From assembly GCA_015061245.1 (NCBI GenBank), contig SUWY01000002.1:57009-121008 (forward strand): DNA of 64,000 bases, read 5' to 3'. The translations under genes and the position numbers were made by a program. The notes under the pieces are model-generated. The model was not told the origin of the DNA, did not search any database, and saw nothing but the letters and a program-made list of their open reading frames with translations. This document shows positions 10,701-18,099 of the stretch, one piece after another (the stretch's first letter is position 1; every line of letters starts with the position of its first letter). The stretch is from Bacteroidales bacterium. GTDB taxonomy: Bacteria > Bacteroidota > Bacteroidia > Bacteroidales > Marinifilaceae.

Positions 10701-10817
10701 TATAAACTCACCGCAATCCCACAAACTTGTTGTAGGCTCTGCAGTCAAAATGTAGGTTACAGCAGCTATCAAAAATGCCACTGCTCCGGTTAATCTGTTA
10801 GCTATCTTATAATTCAT
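7770..10817 (-). CDS. DUF2723 multi-spanning membrane protein, TMEM260-like predicted glycosyltransferase (GT-C type)
   Basis: 1015 residues. The N-terminal ~600 residues carry many hydrophobic segments; near the start is TSLWDCGEFITTSVGLQVGH (one hydrophobic helix, then acidic Asp and Glu in a loop), the hallmark of DUF2723. This family is related to eukaryotic TMEM260, an O-mannosyltransferase, and the acidic loop fits a GT-C fold using a lipid-linked sugar donor. The second half is soluble and ends with a helical, TPR-like section (LALALYDEGDIERAVKVLDKAMEEL). Start ATG at 10817. prfB follows by 4 bp. That it glycosylates exported proteins is inference from the family. Confidence 0.75.
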   Translation of the reverse strand: MNYKIANRLTGAVAFLIAAVTYILTAEPTTSLWDCGEFITTSVGLQVGHPPGAPLFMIISRLFAIFAPSPDKQALMINYMSGMCSAATVLFLCWTITFFAKRLLVKRGEEPVGAKKWAILLSGFVGSVAYAFTDTFWFSAVEGEVYAMSSLFTAVVFWAILKWDECADEPHSNRWLVFIMFLMGLSVGVHLLNLLAIPAIVFLYYFRKYPVSRKGIIWASVAAVVILGFVNFILIPYVIKIACWFELAFVNGMGLPFNTGVVIYVLAIAAGLFYGIRYSVQKCKPMLNLALTCLMVFFIGYSSYAMVVIRSVSNPPIDENSPDNVFDLLAYINREQYGDSPLIYGQYYNAPLVETKQGDPIYFQDKERGMYVLVDHKQEYVYDKRFCTLFPRMHSSTRSYFPSLYESWGGKPSGKTYNVDGRRVTAPSMKNNLQYFFSYQLNHMYWRYFMWNFAGRQNDEQGYGDVADGNWISGIKFLDEIRLGDQDYLPDRTKESPAHNKYYLLPFLLGLVGLVYQYCKGKQGKQDFSIVMILFFMTGIAIILFLNQSPLEPRERDYAYAGSFYAFAIWIGLGVTALYDWIGKKLKASDKVWVPVAVGTLCFVAVPLNLAAENWDDHDRSGRYATLAYATDYLESCAPNAILFTYGDNDTFPLWYAQEVEGIRRDVRIVNLSLLSGDWYIDQMKRKAYETPGVPISFADNQYHGGKRDIVLVAPGQNQNNGTVSLANALLCVKDDRNKVGDYNYIPSKKLSLPVNKQAVVANGLVNPNMADSLVDNLEFTLGGNYLTKSQLMVLDILNTNNWERPIYFGIGMGEDNYMGLQKYFQLDGAAYRLVPIETKVESGALGRIDTEVLYDNLMNKYKWGNINNPDVYIDHFHRSTISVMDFRNTFMRLALALYDEGDIERAVKVLDKAMEELPLSQVPFEAYSPLLNYVAMYYEFGEQEKADKLALDILDDQLQLFRYTTVLTESGRADATINRNSRLATENVKYIIDLMKMFGREEMANQKLMEYSNF

Positions 10818-10900
10818 ATTCTATATATTTCAAAGCAAATAACTTCTGTTCTATTTCAAGCCACGAAAGTACATATTTTATGCGAAATTTCCGAATTTAT

Positions 10901-10931
10901 TTTGCACTATAACATTTTTTATATACCTTTG
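10901..10931 (+). promoter_or_regulatory. Promoter of the tRNA cluster (TTTG-N19-TACCTTTG)
   Basis: TTTG at 10901-10904 and TACCTTTG at 10924-10931, separated by 19 bp, match the -33/-7 consensus exactly. The tRNA-Gln 5' end is 27 bp further down. Confidence 0.75.
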
Positions 10932-10958
10932 CCCCGTCTTTTGAAAGAAAGGTGGCTT

Positions 10959-11029
10959 TGTCCTATGGTGTAATGGCAGCACAACAGGTTTTGGTTCTGT
11001 TTGTCCAGGTTCGAGTCCTGGTGGGACAA
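10959..11029 (+). tRNA. tRNA-Gln(TTG)
   Basis: The acceptor arm TGTCCTA pairs with TGGGACA at the 3' end (one G-T wobble). The anticodon stem ACAGG/TCTGT encloses the loop TTTTGGT with anticodon TTG, and the T-arm has GGTTCGAGTCC. CCA is not encoded. First gene of a three-tRNA cluster. Confidence 0.9.
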
Positions 11030-11036
11030 CTAAGTG

Positions 11037-11072
11037 AAACAGTTTTGAATATGATATTCAAAACTGTTTTTT
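11037..11072 (+). terminator. Strong intrinsic terminator inside the tRNA cluster
   Basis: AAACAGTTTTGAAT (11037-11050) pairs perfectly over 14 bp with ATTCAAAACTGTTT (11056-11069), with a 5-nt loop and a run of six T overlapping the stem end (11067-11072). It separates tRNA-Gln from the two tRNA-Leu genes. Confidence 0.8.
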
Positions 11073-11079
11073 GAATAAC

Positions 11080-11163
11080 GCCCGAATGGTGGAATTGGTA
11101 GACACGCTAGTTTCAGGTTCTAGTGGCTTTACGGCTGTGTAGGTTCGAGTCCTATTTCGGGTA
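11080..11163 (+). tRNA. tRNA-Leu(CAG)
   Basis: Class II tRNA with a long variable arm. Acceptor GCCCGAA pairs with TTCGGGT (first pair G-T). The anticodon loop TTCAGGT carries CAG; the base pair closing the loop is a T-T mismatch. T-arm GGTTCGAGTCC. CCA not encoded. Confidence 0.88.
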
Positions 11164-11183
11164 CAATTTTCTTATCCTATAAT

Positions 11184-11270
11184 GCCCAGGTGGTGAAATT
11201 GGTATACACGCTACTTTGAGGTGGTAGTGGCCTTACGGCTGTGCAGGTTCGAGTCCTGTTCTGGGCACCA
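11184..11270 (+). tRNA. tRNA-Leu(GAG)
   Basis: Class II tRNA. Acceptor GCCCAGG pairs with TCTGGGC-type 3' arm; anticodon stem CTACT/GGTAG encloses TTGAGGT with anticodon GAG. T-arm GGTTCGAGTCC. Unlike its two neighbours it ends with an encoded CCA (11268-11270). Confidence 0.9.
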
Positions 11271-11271
11271 A

Positions 11272-11313
11272 AAATCCCTTGTAACTGAAGTTTTTGACAG
11301 CTACAAGGGATTT
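11272..11313. terminator. Terminator hairpin after the tRNA cluster
   Basis: AAATCCCTTGTA (11272-11283) pairs perfectly with TACAAGGGATTT (11302-11313) around an 18-nt loop. It lies between the last tRNA and the convergent ABC ATPase gene and may serve both strands. Confidence 0.65.
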
Positions 11314-11334
11314 GTGTTATAGAGTAATTTTTAG

Positions 11335-12009
11335 TTACATTGTTATCTCGGTGACAACCTCTCCATCGAATAGGTTAATTACACGGTCAGCATAGCTTGC
11401 ATCGTGCTGAGAGTGGGTAACCATAACGATTGTTGTTCCGCTCTTATGCAACTCGCCGAGAAGAGTCATAACCTCTTTTCCATTTTTTGAGTCCAGATTT
11501 CCTGTCGGCTCATCGGCAAGAATCAACTTAGGGTTCACCACAATTGCACGAGCAATTGCAACACGCTGCTGCTGACCTCCTGAGAGCTGATTAGGGAAAT
11601 GTTTGCTTCTATGCGAGATTCCCATACGCTCCATAGCCTCGTTCACTTTACGTTTACGCTCTGACGAGCCTATTCCCATATAGAGCAAAGGCAACTCTAT
11701 GTTTTCATAAACATTCAACTCATCAATAAGATTGAAGCTCTGGAACACAAAACCTATCTTTCCCTTTCTCAATGAATTTCTCTGCGACTCATTAAATGAA
11801 GCAACATTGACACCATCAAGGAAGTAGTTTCCCTCGGTGGGGTTATCCAATAGGCCCAATATGCTCAACAGCGTTGACTTTCCACAACCCGACGGTCCCA
11901 TGATTGCAACAAATTCTCCTTGTTTAATTTGAATTGACACATTGTTTAGTGCCCAAGTCTCAACCTCTTCAGTCTTGAAGATTTTTCTTAATTTCTCAAC
12001 CTTAATCAT
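11335..12009 (-). CDS. ABC transporter ATP-binding protein, MacB/LolD type
   Basis: 224 residues. Cytoplasmic ATPase energising the FtsX-type permeases encoded upstream. Walker A GPSGCGKST, Q-loop FVFQSFNLID, signature LSGGQQQR, Walker B LILADEPTG with LDS, and H-loop VTHSQHD are all present, in the order of the LolD/MacB/FtsE class. Last gene of a four-gene operon (permease, adaptor, permease, ATPase); the gap to the upstream permease is 28 bp. With an HlyD-like adaptor in the operon, export of an unknown compound or peptide is more likely than lipoprotein sorting. Confidence 0.9.
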   Translation of the reverse strand: MIKVEKLRKIFKTEEVETWALNNVSIQIKQGEFVAIMGPSGCGKSTLLSILGLLDNPTEGNYFLDGVNVASFNESQRNSLRKGKIGFVFQSFNLIDELNVYENIELPLLYMGIGSSERKRKVNEAMERMGISHRSKHFPNQLSGGQQQRVAIARAIVVNPKLILADEPTGNLDSKNGKEVMTLLGELHKSGTTIVMVTHSQHDASYADRVINLFDGEVVTEITM

Positions 12010-12037
12010 ATCTATATTTTTTATTGTTTATACATTT

Positions 12038-14272
12038 TTACTCTGCTCTAAGCAGCTCAGATGGATTTATTCGTGCCACTTGGTATATTTTAGAACATAT
12101 TGATATAAATATCACGAGTGCAGCAAACAGATAAACAGCAATCCACTCTAATAAAGAGACTGTAATGAATTCACCAAGCAGTTGCAAATGGGTTACATAA
12201 AATATTATAAACGTAACCAATAGAGCAACTATTACATATATTCTGAAATAGAGTTTGGCAAAGAGCCAATAGATCTGCTTGAATCCGGCACCATTAATTT
12301 TGCGAATAGCCACCTCCTTCTTTCTACGGTCGGTATCAAGGGTTATAGTTCCTACTATTCCGGAAACGGTTATCAGAAGCGAGATTACCATTGCACAAAA
12401 GGCTATTGTCATAAAGATTGGGACATCGCCACCTACCGTCTGCAAATAAAAAGTCGCAATCATTGAATTATTCATTACATAGTATTTATTAATCTGCTCA
12501 CAGACTCTTTCATACCCATCCTTAAATGAATATTCATCATTTATCTTAATAAACAGTTCACACCTATTGGGTTCCCATCCATTCGAGGGAAGATAAACAA
12601 CACTCTCTCTCGGAGAATTACCACCAATTACATGGGTCACTGTGAAAACCTCATTGTCAAGCATTATATTGCCATTCTCATCAACAGCACTCTCCATATC
12701 TTTGGTAATGTAGCAGAATTTGTCTCCCTCATTCAAATTTTCCGATCCGGGTAGATTAAGCATCTTCAAATAATCTACATTTACAAGATATTTTGAAAGT
12801 AACCTCTCTTCGAACATTCCATATCTGGTGTCACGCCATGCTACACTATACTGCGGCATGGATTCAATATCGCTCTTGAACATACTGAATTTTTCGTATG
12901 GAGCCGGGGCTCGCATCACTAAGATTCGTTTCATTTGAGTTTCAGATATATAGGGGGCAACCGAGTTAATTCTGTCTGTTAGAACTGAATTAAAGATTAA
13001 GGAGGTTGCCAGAAAGAGCAGTGTTATAAAGAATTGCACCGCCAAGGTTACATTCTTCACTCGGTGTTTGGAATTCCTAACCTTGTTTACCATAAACACA
13101 GATATAACCGAAACCACCATAAACAAAGCTAACAACAAAAGCGAATAGTGCAACAAATGTTGTATAATCTGCACTTTGGATAGCACCAAATAGACATCGA
13201 AATCGACCACCTTATAGAGTATATCGCAAAAGATTATCGACACAATTAACGAACAGAGCGTTACAACAAGTAACTCTGCAAAGAGCAGTAACGAGTTAGA
13301 GATGTATCCGGCTCCCAGAAAATTACGCAGTTTCAGCTCCTTTGCTCGCAACATAAAGAGTCCGATAAAGAGATTCAATATATAGACTATCGAGACCAAA
13401 AGGATTGCAAATCCCGCTATTGAAACAACTAAAAAGACCTGTATCTCGTCTCTATTTAAATCTGAAATATGGTTAAAACAGAGTGGGCTATCTTCTACCC
13501 CTCGCATAGATTTCGACATATCGTATTCCGACCATCTCTCCTTTTCCGAAATATTGTTTAATGCCTCCAGTTCATCCATTGAACGCATTGTAAGATAGAT
13601 GCGGTAGTAGGGATTAGTATTAGTCAAGGGTTTGGCGCTACTCGATTTTGCATTAAGGATAAAATCAAACTCTCCCAATGCACTTCCGGTGCTTTTGCGG
13701 TAATCCTTAACTACCGCCACCACCCTTAATGGTTCGCCTATGTCGGTTCCTTCAACACGTACAACATTTATCTCCTTGCCAATAACATTTGTGGAAGTTC
13801 CAAAAATCCTTTCGGCAAATGCCTTTGAGATTATTATAGATTTGTTATCGTCATCGAATGGAGCCATAGTACCCTCAACCAACTCCATGGGGAACACCTT
13901 ACTGAACTCCCCCTCGTAACACACAAAACGGGCATTTAACTCTACTCCATCGGAGGCCGAAACAAGGCACGCTGCCCAACCTCGAGCAAATACCACTCCA
14001 TCGACCATAGGCGATTCGACAAGTTTATCCCAAACACCCTCGCCCTTGAAAAAGATTTGATAACCCATAGGTTTTCCATCTCTACAATAGGTAGGGCACA
14101 CCAATCTATCGTATGTGGCAAACTCACGATTTGCCGCTAATTCACTCCTAAGAAAAGAGTTACATACTGCAAATAGAATCAAGCCTGCTCCCATTCCCAA
14201 GACGCTCACCAAGGCTTGCCATTTAACCCTGTAGAGTTGGCGTAATGCCATTTTAAAATAGTGTAAAATCAT
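12038..14272 (-). CDS. ABC transporter permease, FtsX/MacB double-domain type
   Basis: 744 residues. One membrane segment near the N terminus (about 18-40), a large periplasmic domain, a set of three helices around 280-420, a second periplasmic domain, and three helices at the C terminus ending VARINPSELLRAE. The text RRKKEVAIRKINGAGFKQ just before the last helices is the FtsX-family coupling region. It is a paralogue of the other permease in the operon (15535-17841), which has nearly the same coupling segment and C terminus, so a heterodimeric permease is likely. 9 bp separate it from the adaptor gene upstream. Confidence 0.85.
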   Translation of the reverse strand: MILHYFKMALRQLYRVKWQALVSVLGMGAGLILFAVCNSFLRSELAANREFATYDRLVCPTYCRDGKPMGYQIFFKGEGVWDKLVESPMVDGVVFARGWAACLVSASDGVELNARFVCYEGEFSKVFPMELVEGTMAPFDDDNKSIIISKAFAERIFGTSTNVIGKEINVVRVEGTDIGEPLRVVAVVKDYRKSTGSALGEFDFILNAKSSSAKPLTNTNPYYRIYLTMRSMDELEALNNISEKERWSEYDMSKSMRGVEDSPLCFNHISDLNRDEIQVFLVVSIAGFAILLVSIVYILNLFIGLFMLRAKELKLRNFLGAGYISNSLLLFAELLVVTLCSLIVSIIFCDILYKVVDFDVYLVLSKVQIIQHLLHYSLLLLALFMVVSVISVFMVNKVRNSKHRVKNVTLAVQFFITLLFLATSLIFNSVLTDRINSVAPYISETQMKRILVMRAPAPYEKFSMFKSDIESMPQYSVAWRDTRYGMFEERLLSKYLVNVDYLKMLNLPGSENLNEGDKFCYITKDMESAVDENGNIMLDNEVFTVTHVIGGNSPRESVVYLPSNGWEPNRCELFIKINDEYSFKDGYERVCEQINKYYVMNNSMIATFYLQTVGGDVPIFMTIAFCAMVISLLITVSGIVGTITLDTDRRKKEVAIRKINGAGFKQIYWLFAKLYFRIYVIVALLVTFIIFYVTHLQLLGEFITVSLLEWIAVYLFAALVIFISICSKIYQVARINPSELLRAE

Positions 14273-14281
14273 ATCTGTAAT

Positions 14282-15535
14282 CTAATTTTTTATTATTAAC
14301 TCATCAACTCCTTTAAAATCTGCATATCCTGCAACCACAACCCTGTCTCCTTCACGCAAACCATCGGCTATCGAGACCTTCGACGGATTCTGGCGATCAA
14401 TATGAATCTTTACCTTTGTTGCTTTTGTGCCACTCTCATTAAGTTTATATATCCATAAACCTCCGGTCTCTTGAATAAAGTCGCCACGATCCACCGTCAA
14501 CATCTTCTCGGGTTGCCCCAACTCAATCTGAAGTCGGTAACTCTTTCCCACTCTCAAATTATCGGGCATGGTATCGGTAAATATCAAGTCAGCTTTAAAG
14601 GTTCTATCTTTAATTTCAGGAACCACCTTCGACACCTTCAAAGGATAGTTCATATTCTGATAATTTATGGTAGCAGGCAACCCCAATGAGACCCTGTCAA
14701 TGTAGTACTCGCTTATCGAGGTTGAGATTTTATATTGGGTCAAGACCTTCATCTCCGCAACTCCATACCCTTCGGAGAGCTGCTGACCTATCACAACTCC
14801 CACAGAGCTTAACTGCCCGGCAATTGGAGCACGAACCACCAAGTTATCCAAACGGCTGTTCGAGTTTTCAACGCGCCTTCGTTCACGCTCCTGGTCATTA
14901 AGGAGCAACTCCCTTTGCAGTTCGGTTACTAAAGAGTCATGCTTTAACCCCTGGCGTTGCAAACGCACTTTTTCAGTTTTGTATTTATACTCATCCTCGG
15001 TAAGTTGAAGCTGTGCAGCACTTTTGGCCCCAATCTCGAACTCCTGCCTCTCCTGATTGATTTGCTTCTCCATGCGCTGCAACTCATACTCGTTATTAAG
15101 AGCCTCAATCTGCAAATTCAACGAACTCTTCTCCATTTGGACCAGTTTTTCGCGATTGCTTATCTTTAACTTCTCCCACTCATCCTGCATATCCTGAATT
15201 TCACGTTCAAGAGCCGAATTCTCCAAAACAAGAATGGTATCGCCGGCATTAAGCATTGCACCATCATCCTTAACAATTCGTGCAACCGTACCGGCCTCTT
15301 TACTATTCACCTTGATTGTCATAATAGGCAACACAACTCCCTCAACGTCGATATAATCGGCAAAGTCGGCAAACTCTACTGTCGAAATTTTTATATCGCG
15401 CATTGACACCCCCCTTTTCGATGGTCCGAATGCCCCCACTAACAGGTATATTAACAGCACGGCCAACGGCACGGCCCACAACAACATCGACCTGCGCCTG
15501 ATATACCACGGTTTCTTATCTAACTTTATATCCAT
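14282..15535 (-). CDS. HlyD-family periplasmic adaptor (membrane fusion protein)
   Basis: 417 residues. A single N-terminal anchor (about 16-35), then a lipoyl-like half (VNSKEAGTVARIVKDDGAML), a long alpha-helical hairpin rich in Glu, Gln, Lys and Leu (about 110-215), the second lipoyl half (VVRAPIAGQLSSVGVVIGQQ), and beta-barrel and membrane-proximal domains. It would link the inner-membrane permeases to an outer-membrane channel; no TolC gene is in this operon, so one from elsewhere would be used. Its ATG overlaps the upstream permease stop by one base (15535). Confidence 0.85.
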   Translation of the reverse strand: MDIKLDKKPWYIRRRSMLLWAVPLAVLLIYLLVGAFGPSKRGVSMRDIKISTVEFADFADYIDVEGVVLPIMTIKVNSKEAGTVARIVKDDGAMLNAGDTILVLENSALEREIQDMQDEWEKLKISNREKLVQMEKSSLNLQIEALNNEYELQRMEKQINQERQEFEIGAKSAAQLQLTEDEYKYKTEKVRLQRQGLKHDSLVTELQRELLLNDQERERRRVENSNSRLDNLVVRAPIAGQLSSVGVVIGQQLSEGYGVAEMKVLTQYKISTSISEYYIDRVSLGLPATINYQNMNYPLKVSKVVPEIKDRTFKADLIFTDTMPDNLRVGKSYRLQIELGQPEKMLTVDRGDFIQETGGLWIYKLNESGTKATKVKIHIDRQNPSKVSIADGLREGDRVVVAGYADFKGVDELIIKN

Positions 15536-17841
15536 TATTCACTCCTTAACATTTCTGATGGGTTAATTCGTGCAACTCTGTATATTTGAGGTACAATTGA
15601 GATCAAAATAACCACAGCTGCAAGCAACACAACTCCAAGCCATAGCAAAGGATTCCTACTTAACTCCTCGCCGGCAAGCATGGTGTTTGTAACAAAGAAC
15701 CACGCTATCAGCACTACAATCACCGCTATTACATAAATTCTGCAATATAATCGGCCAAATAGCCAATAGACCTGTTTGAATCCGGCTCCATTTATCTTTC
15801 GAATTGCCACCTCTTTCTCTCTGCGATTTACATCGACACTAATTGTGCTGACTATTCCTGAAACCGAAATCATTAACATTACCACAAAACAGATGAGCGC
15901 CATACTGAACAACACAATATTGCTATCGCTCACTACCAAATTATAGGCCGTTACATTTCTACCCTGCACTCCCGGTAATTTCTTATTATAATCTGACTCC
16001 AAATAGTAAAACTCATCATCCACATTATAGCCATCTTTTACCTTTATGTAGTATATACAAATATTTTTATCAACTTCACCCAATGGTAGCAGGACTATAT
16101 TTCCAGTAAAAGCGTCTCTGTTATCAACCAAGCCTGTCACCCTGTGTCTCTTTTCGAAAAACTCTCTGTTTACAGGCACATCGGTCAACGTTCCCAGACT
16201 CACCCCCCGAAACTCCGATACATCCAAGTATCCAAGCGAGTCAATACTATTTTGCAAACTATGTGAAATAAAACAGAAATCATCGCCCTCGTTCAGATTC
16301 TCCGCTCCTGGAATCTTCATCATTTTCAAATATGATACTGACACATAATGGCGTGCAAGTGAATAAGCCCCAAGACTCTCGTTGAATATAGGATCGCTAT
16401 GTGCGTATGCTGTTTCATATTTAGGCGAGGCCTCAATATCATGTATCATTTCCTCATATTGTGCCAATGTGAGATAGTTTCTATCATGGGCATAGCACCA
16501 TATCGAGCTTAGCTCCTTATCGGAAATGTATGGATAATAACCCTTTTTAGTGTTACAGATATCCATATACATATACCCCGATAGCAACAAAAATGCCAAG
16601 GTTATTGTAAAATGGAAAGCCAACATTACACTTTTAACTCTATGTTTAGGACTTCTCAATTTCGTTACCGCAGAAGCAACACAAGCAACCACAAAGAACA
16701 AAATCAGAAGCATTGGCACCAAGGTTACCAACATTCTTACAATATCATCAACGCGAATATTTATACCATCGGCAAGCATAAACTCCTCAACCAAATCTAT
16801 GCTAAACAGTAATTCACACATAACTATCGATAAGAGAGCTACAAAAAGCAGGTATATGAACATCTCTACAAAACATAGCATTACATTTGATTCTCTGCCG
16901 GCTCCCAGCACCTTACGAAGTTGCAACTCCTTACTGCGCAACATGAAGTTTCCTATAAAATAGCTTAAAGCATAGATAAGCGATATAAGAAATACCAAAC
17001 TAAAAGCACAATATATTGTAACCATTATGGGCGAGATTCCGGCACTTGTCAAATATTTTATTGGAATAAGGCGCAAACGCACACTTTCATTAACGCCATC
17101 GAAAGCGGTATTGGCCAATATATCATTTACCGTTTCAAGCATATCTGCCGATTTTAGCAACAATATACTGGTTACTGCATACGCTTTAAATATTGAACCC
17201 TCAAGACCATCCCCGAATATTATATCATAGCTTTGGGGCATTCCATCGGTATTGGGCAAATGTTTATCACAAACAACTCCGGCAACGCTAAAATATTTAT
17301 CTACCTTAAGTGAACCACCTATATTTGCCACATAGAGCGACTTACCTACTGCCCTTTCTCCTCCAAAAAGTTTTTCGGCACAACTCTCGGTTATAAGAAT
17401 TGCATCGGAATTGCTCTGGAAATCCACTATAGACCCATCGACAAACTCCACCGGCATCAGATTATTAAAATTAGAAGATGTGAAGAATGCATTCAAAAGC
17501 AACTCCTTACCATTTACATCTACATTAATCGGCTCTTTTCCATAACCAAACATTATCTCCTCTACCTGTGGCAATTGAGCAATCACTCCTTTCATAACGT
17601 CGTCTCTCAAATATGATTGATAGTTATTATCCAATTCGCCACCGGGTTCATAAACAGTGGGATATACCAATCGGTCAAATGTGGGATAGGTTCTATATCG
17701 CATAAAATCATCATGCCACAAATATGCGGCCCATGCAAATAGCAACAAACCAGCTGCAAGTCCCAACGCAGTAATCAGGACATGACCCCAACTCTTTTGC
17801 AAGTTTCTTATTGCAACTTTAAAATAGTGTAGAAGTATCAT
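15535..17841 (-). CDS. ABC transporter permease, FtsX/MacB double-domain type (first gene of operon)
   Basis: 768 residues, same architecture as the permease at 12038-14272: N-terminal helix, periplasmic domain, three central helices, periplasmic domain, three C-terminal helices, coupling segment RREKEVAIRKINGAGFKQ and end VARINPSEMLRSE. First gene of the exporter operon. Its ATG is about 47 bp from a sigma-54 type promoter (17888-17902) and it is divergent from an NtrC-type regulator, which strongly suggests expression only on activation by that regulator. Confidence 0.85.
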   Translation of the reverse strand: MILLHYFKVAIRNLQKSWGHVLITALGLAAGLLLFAWAAYLWHDDFMRYRTYPTFDRLVYPTVYEPGGELDNNYQSYLRDDVMKGVIAQLPQVEEIMFGYGKEPINVDVNGKELLLNAFFTSSNFNNLMPVEFVDGSIVDFQSNSDAILITESCAEKLFGGERAVGKSLYVANIGGSLKVDKYFSVAGVVCDKHLPNTDGMPQSYDIIFGDGLEGSIFKAYAVTSILLLKSADMLETVNDILANTAFDGVNESVRLRLIPIKYLTSAGISPIMVTIYCAFSLVFLISLIYALSYFIGNFMLRSKELQLRKVLGAGRESNVMLCFVEMFIYLLFVALLSIVMCELLFSIDLVEEFMLADGINIRVDDIVRMLVTLVPMLLILFFVVACVASAVTKLRSPKHRVKSVMLAFHFTITLAFLLLSGYMYMDICNTKKGYYPYISDKELSSIWCYAHDRNYLTLAQYEEMIHDIEASPKYETAYAHSDPIFNESLGAYSLARHYVSVSYLKMMKIPGAENLNEGDDFCFISHSLQNSIDSLGYLDVSEFRGVSLGTLTDVPVNREFFEKRHRVTGLVDNRDAFTGNIVLLPLGEVDKNICIYYIKVKDGYNVDDEFYYLESDYNKKLPGVQGRNVTAYNLVVSDSNIVLFSMALICFVVMLMISVSGIVSTISVDVNRREKEVAIRKINGAGFKQVYWLFGRLYCRIYVIAVIVVLIAWFFVTNTMLAGEELSRNPLLWLGVVLLAAVVILISIVPQIYRVARINPSEMLRSE

Positions 17842-17887
17842 TTGTCAAATTTTTTAGCTGTTACACATCTATTCACTAATCACTATC

Positions 17888-17902
17888 TCAAAAAACGTGC
17901 CA
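17888..17902 (-). promoter_or_regulatory. Sigma-54 (-24/-12) promoter for the ABC exporter operon
   Basis: On the minus strand the sequence is TGGCACG-TTTT-TTGA, matching TGGCACGNNNNTTGC at every fixed position except the last C. It lies upstream of the first permease with a leader of about 35 nt expected. The divergent gene encodes a sigma-54 activator. Confidence 0.8.
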
Positions 17903-17958
17903 TTCACATAACTCATTGATTATACAGTATTTACTATATTTACAAACTCATAAAATTC

Positions 17959-17997
17959 GTGCGAAACCGCACAATATTTGGTGCGAAACCGCACAAT
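17959..17997. promoter_or_regulatory. Pair of identical palindromic activator sites (upstream activating sequence)
   Basis: Two copies of GTGCGAAACCGCACAAT, at 17959-17975 and 17981-17997, start 22 bp apart (two helical turns). Each contains the inverted repeat GTGCG-AAAC-CGCAC. They lie about 60-110 bp upstream of the sigma-54 promoter, the usual place for enhancer sites of NtrC-family activators, and just upstream of the regulator gene itself. Confidence 0.8.
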
Positions 17998-18026
17998 CTT
18001 CTATAGTATATCTCAAAATTAATACT

Positions 18027-18034
18027 TAACTTTG
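18027..18034 (+). promoter_or_regulatory. Bacteroidota -7 element (TAACTTTG) for the NtrC-type regulator
   Basis: TAACTTTG fits TAnnTTTG and lies 66 bp upstream of the regulator ATG at 18100. The enhancer pair ends 29 bp upstream of it, so the activator could also control its own gene. Confidence 0.5.
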
Positions 18035-18099
18035 AAAACCTGAAAAGAGGAGTTAGCGGGGTAGCGAATGAGATTAAAACATACAATGGAATAGATACA

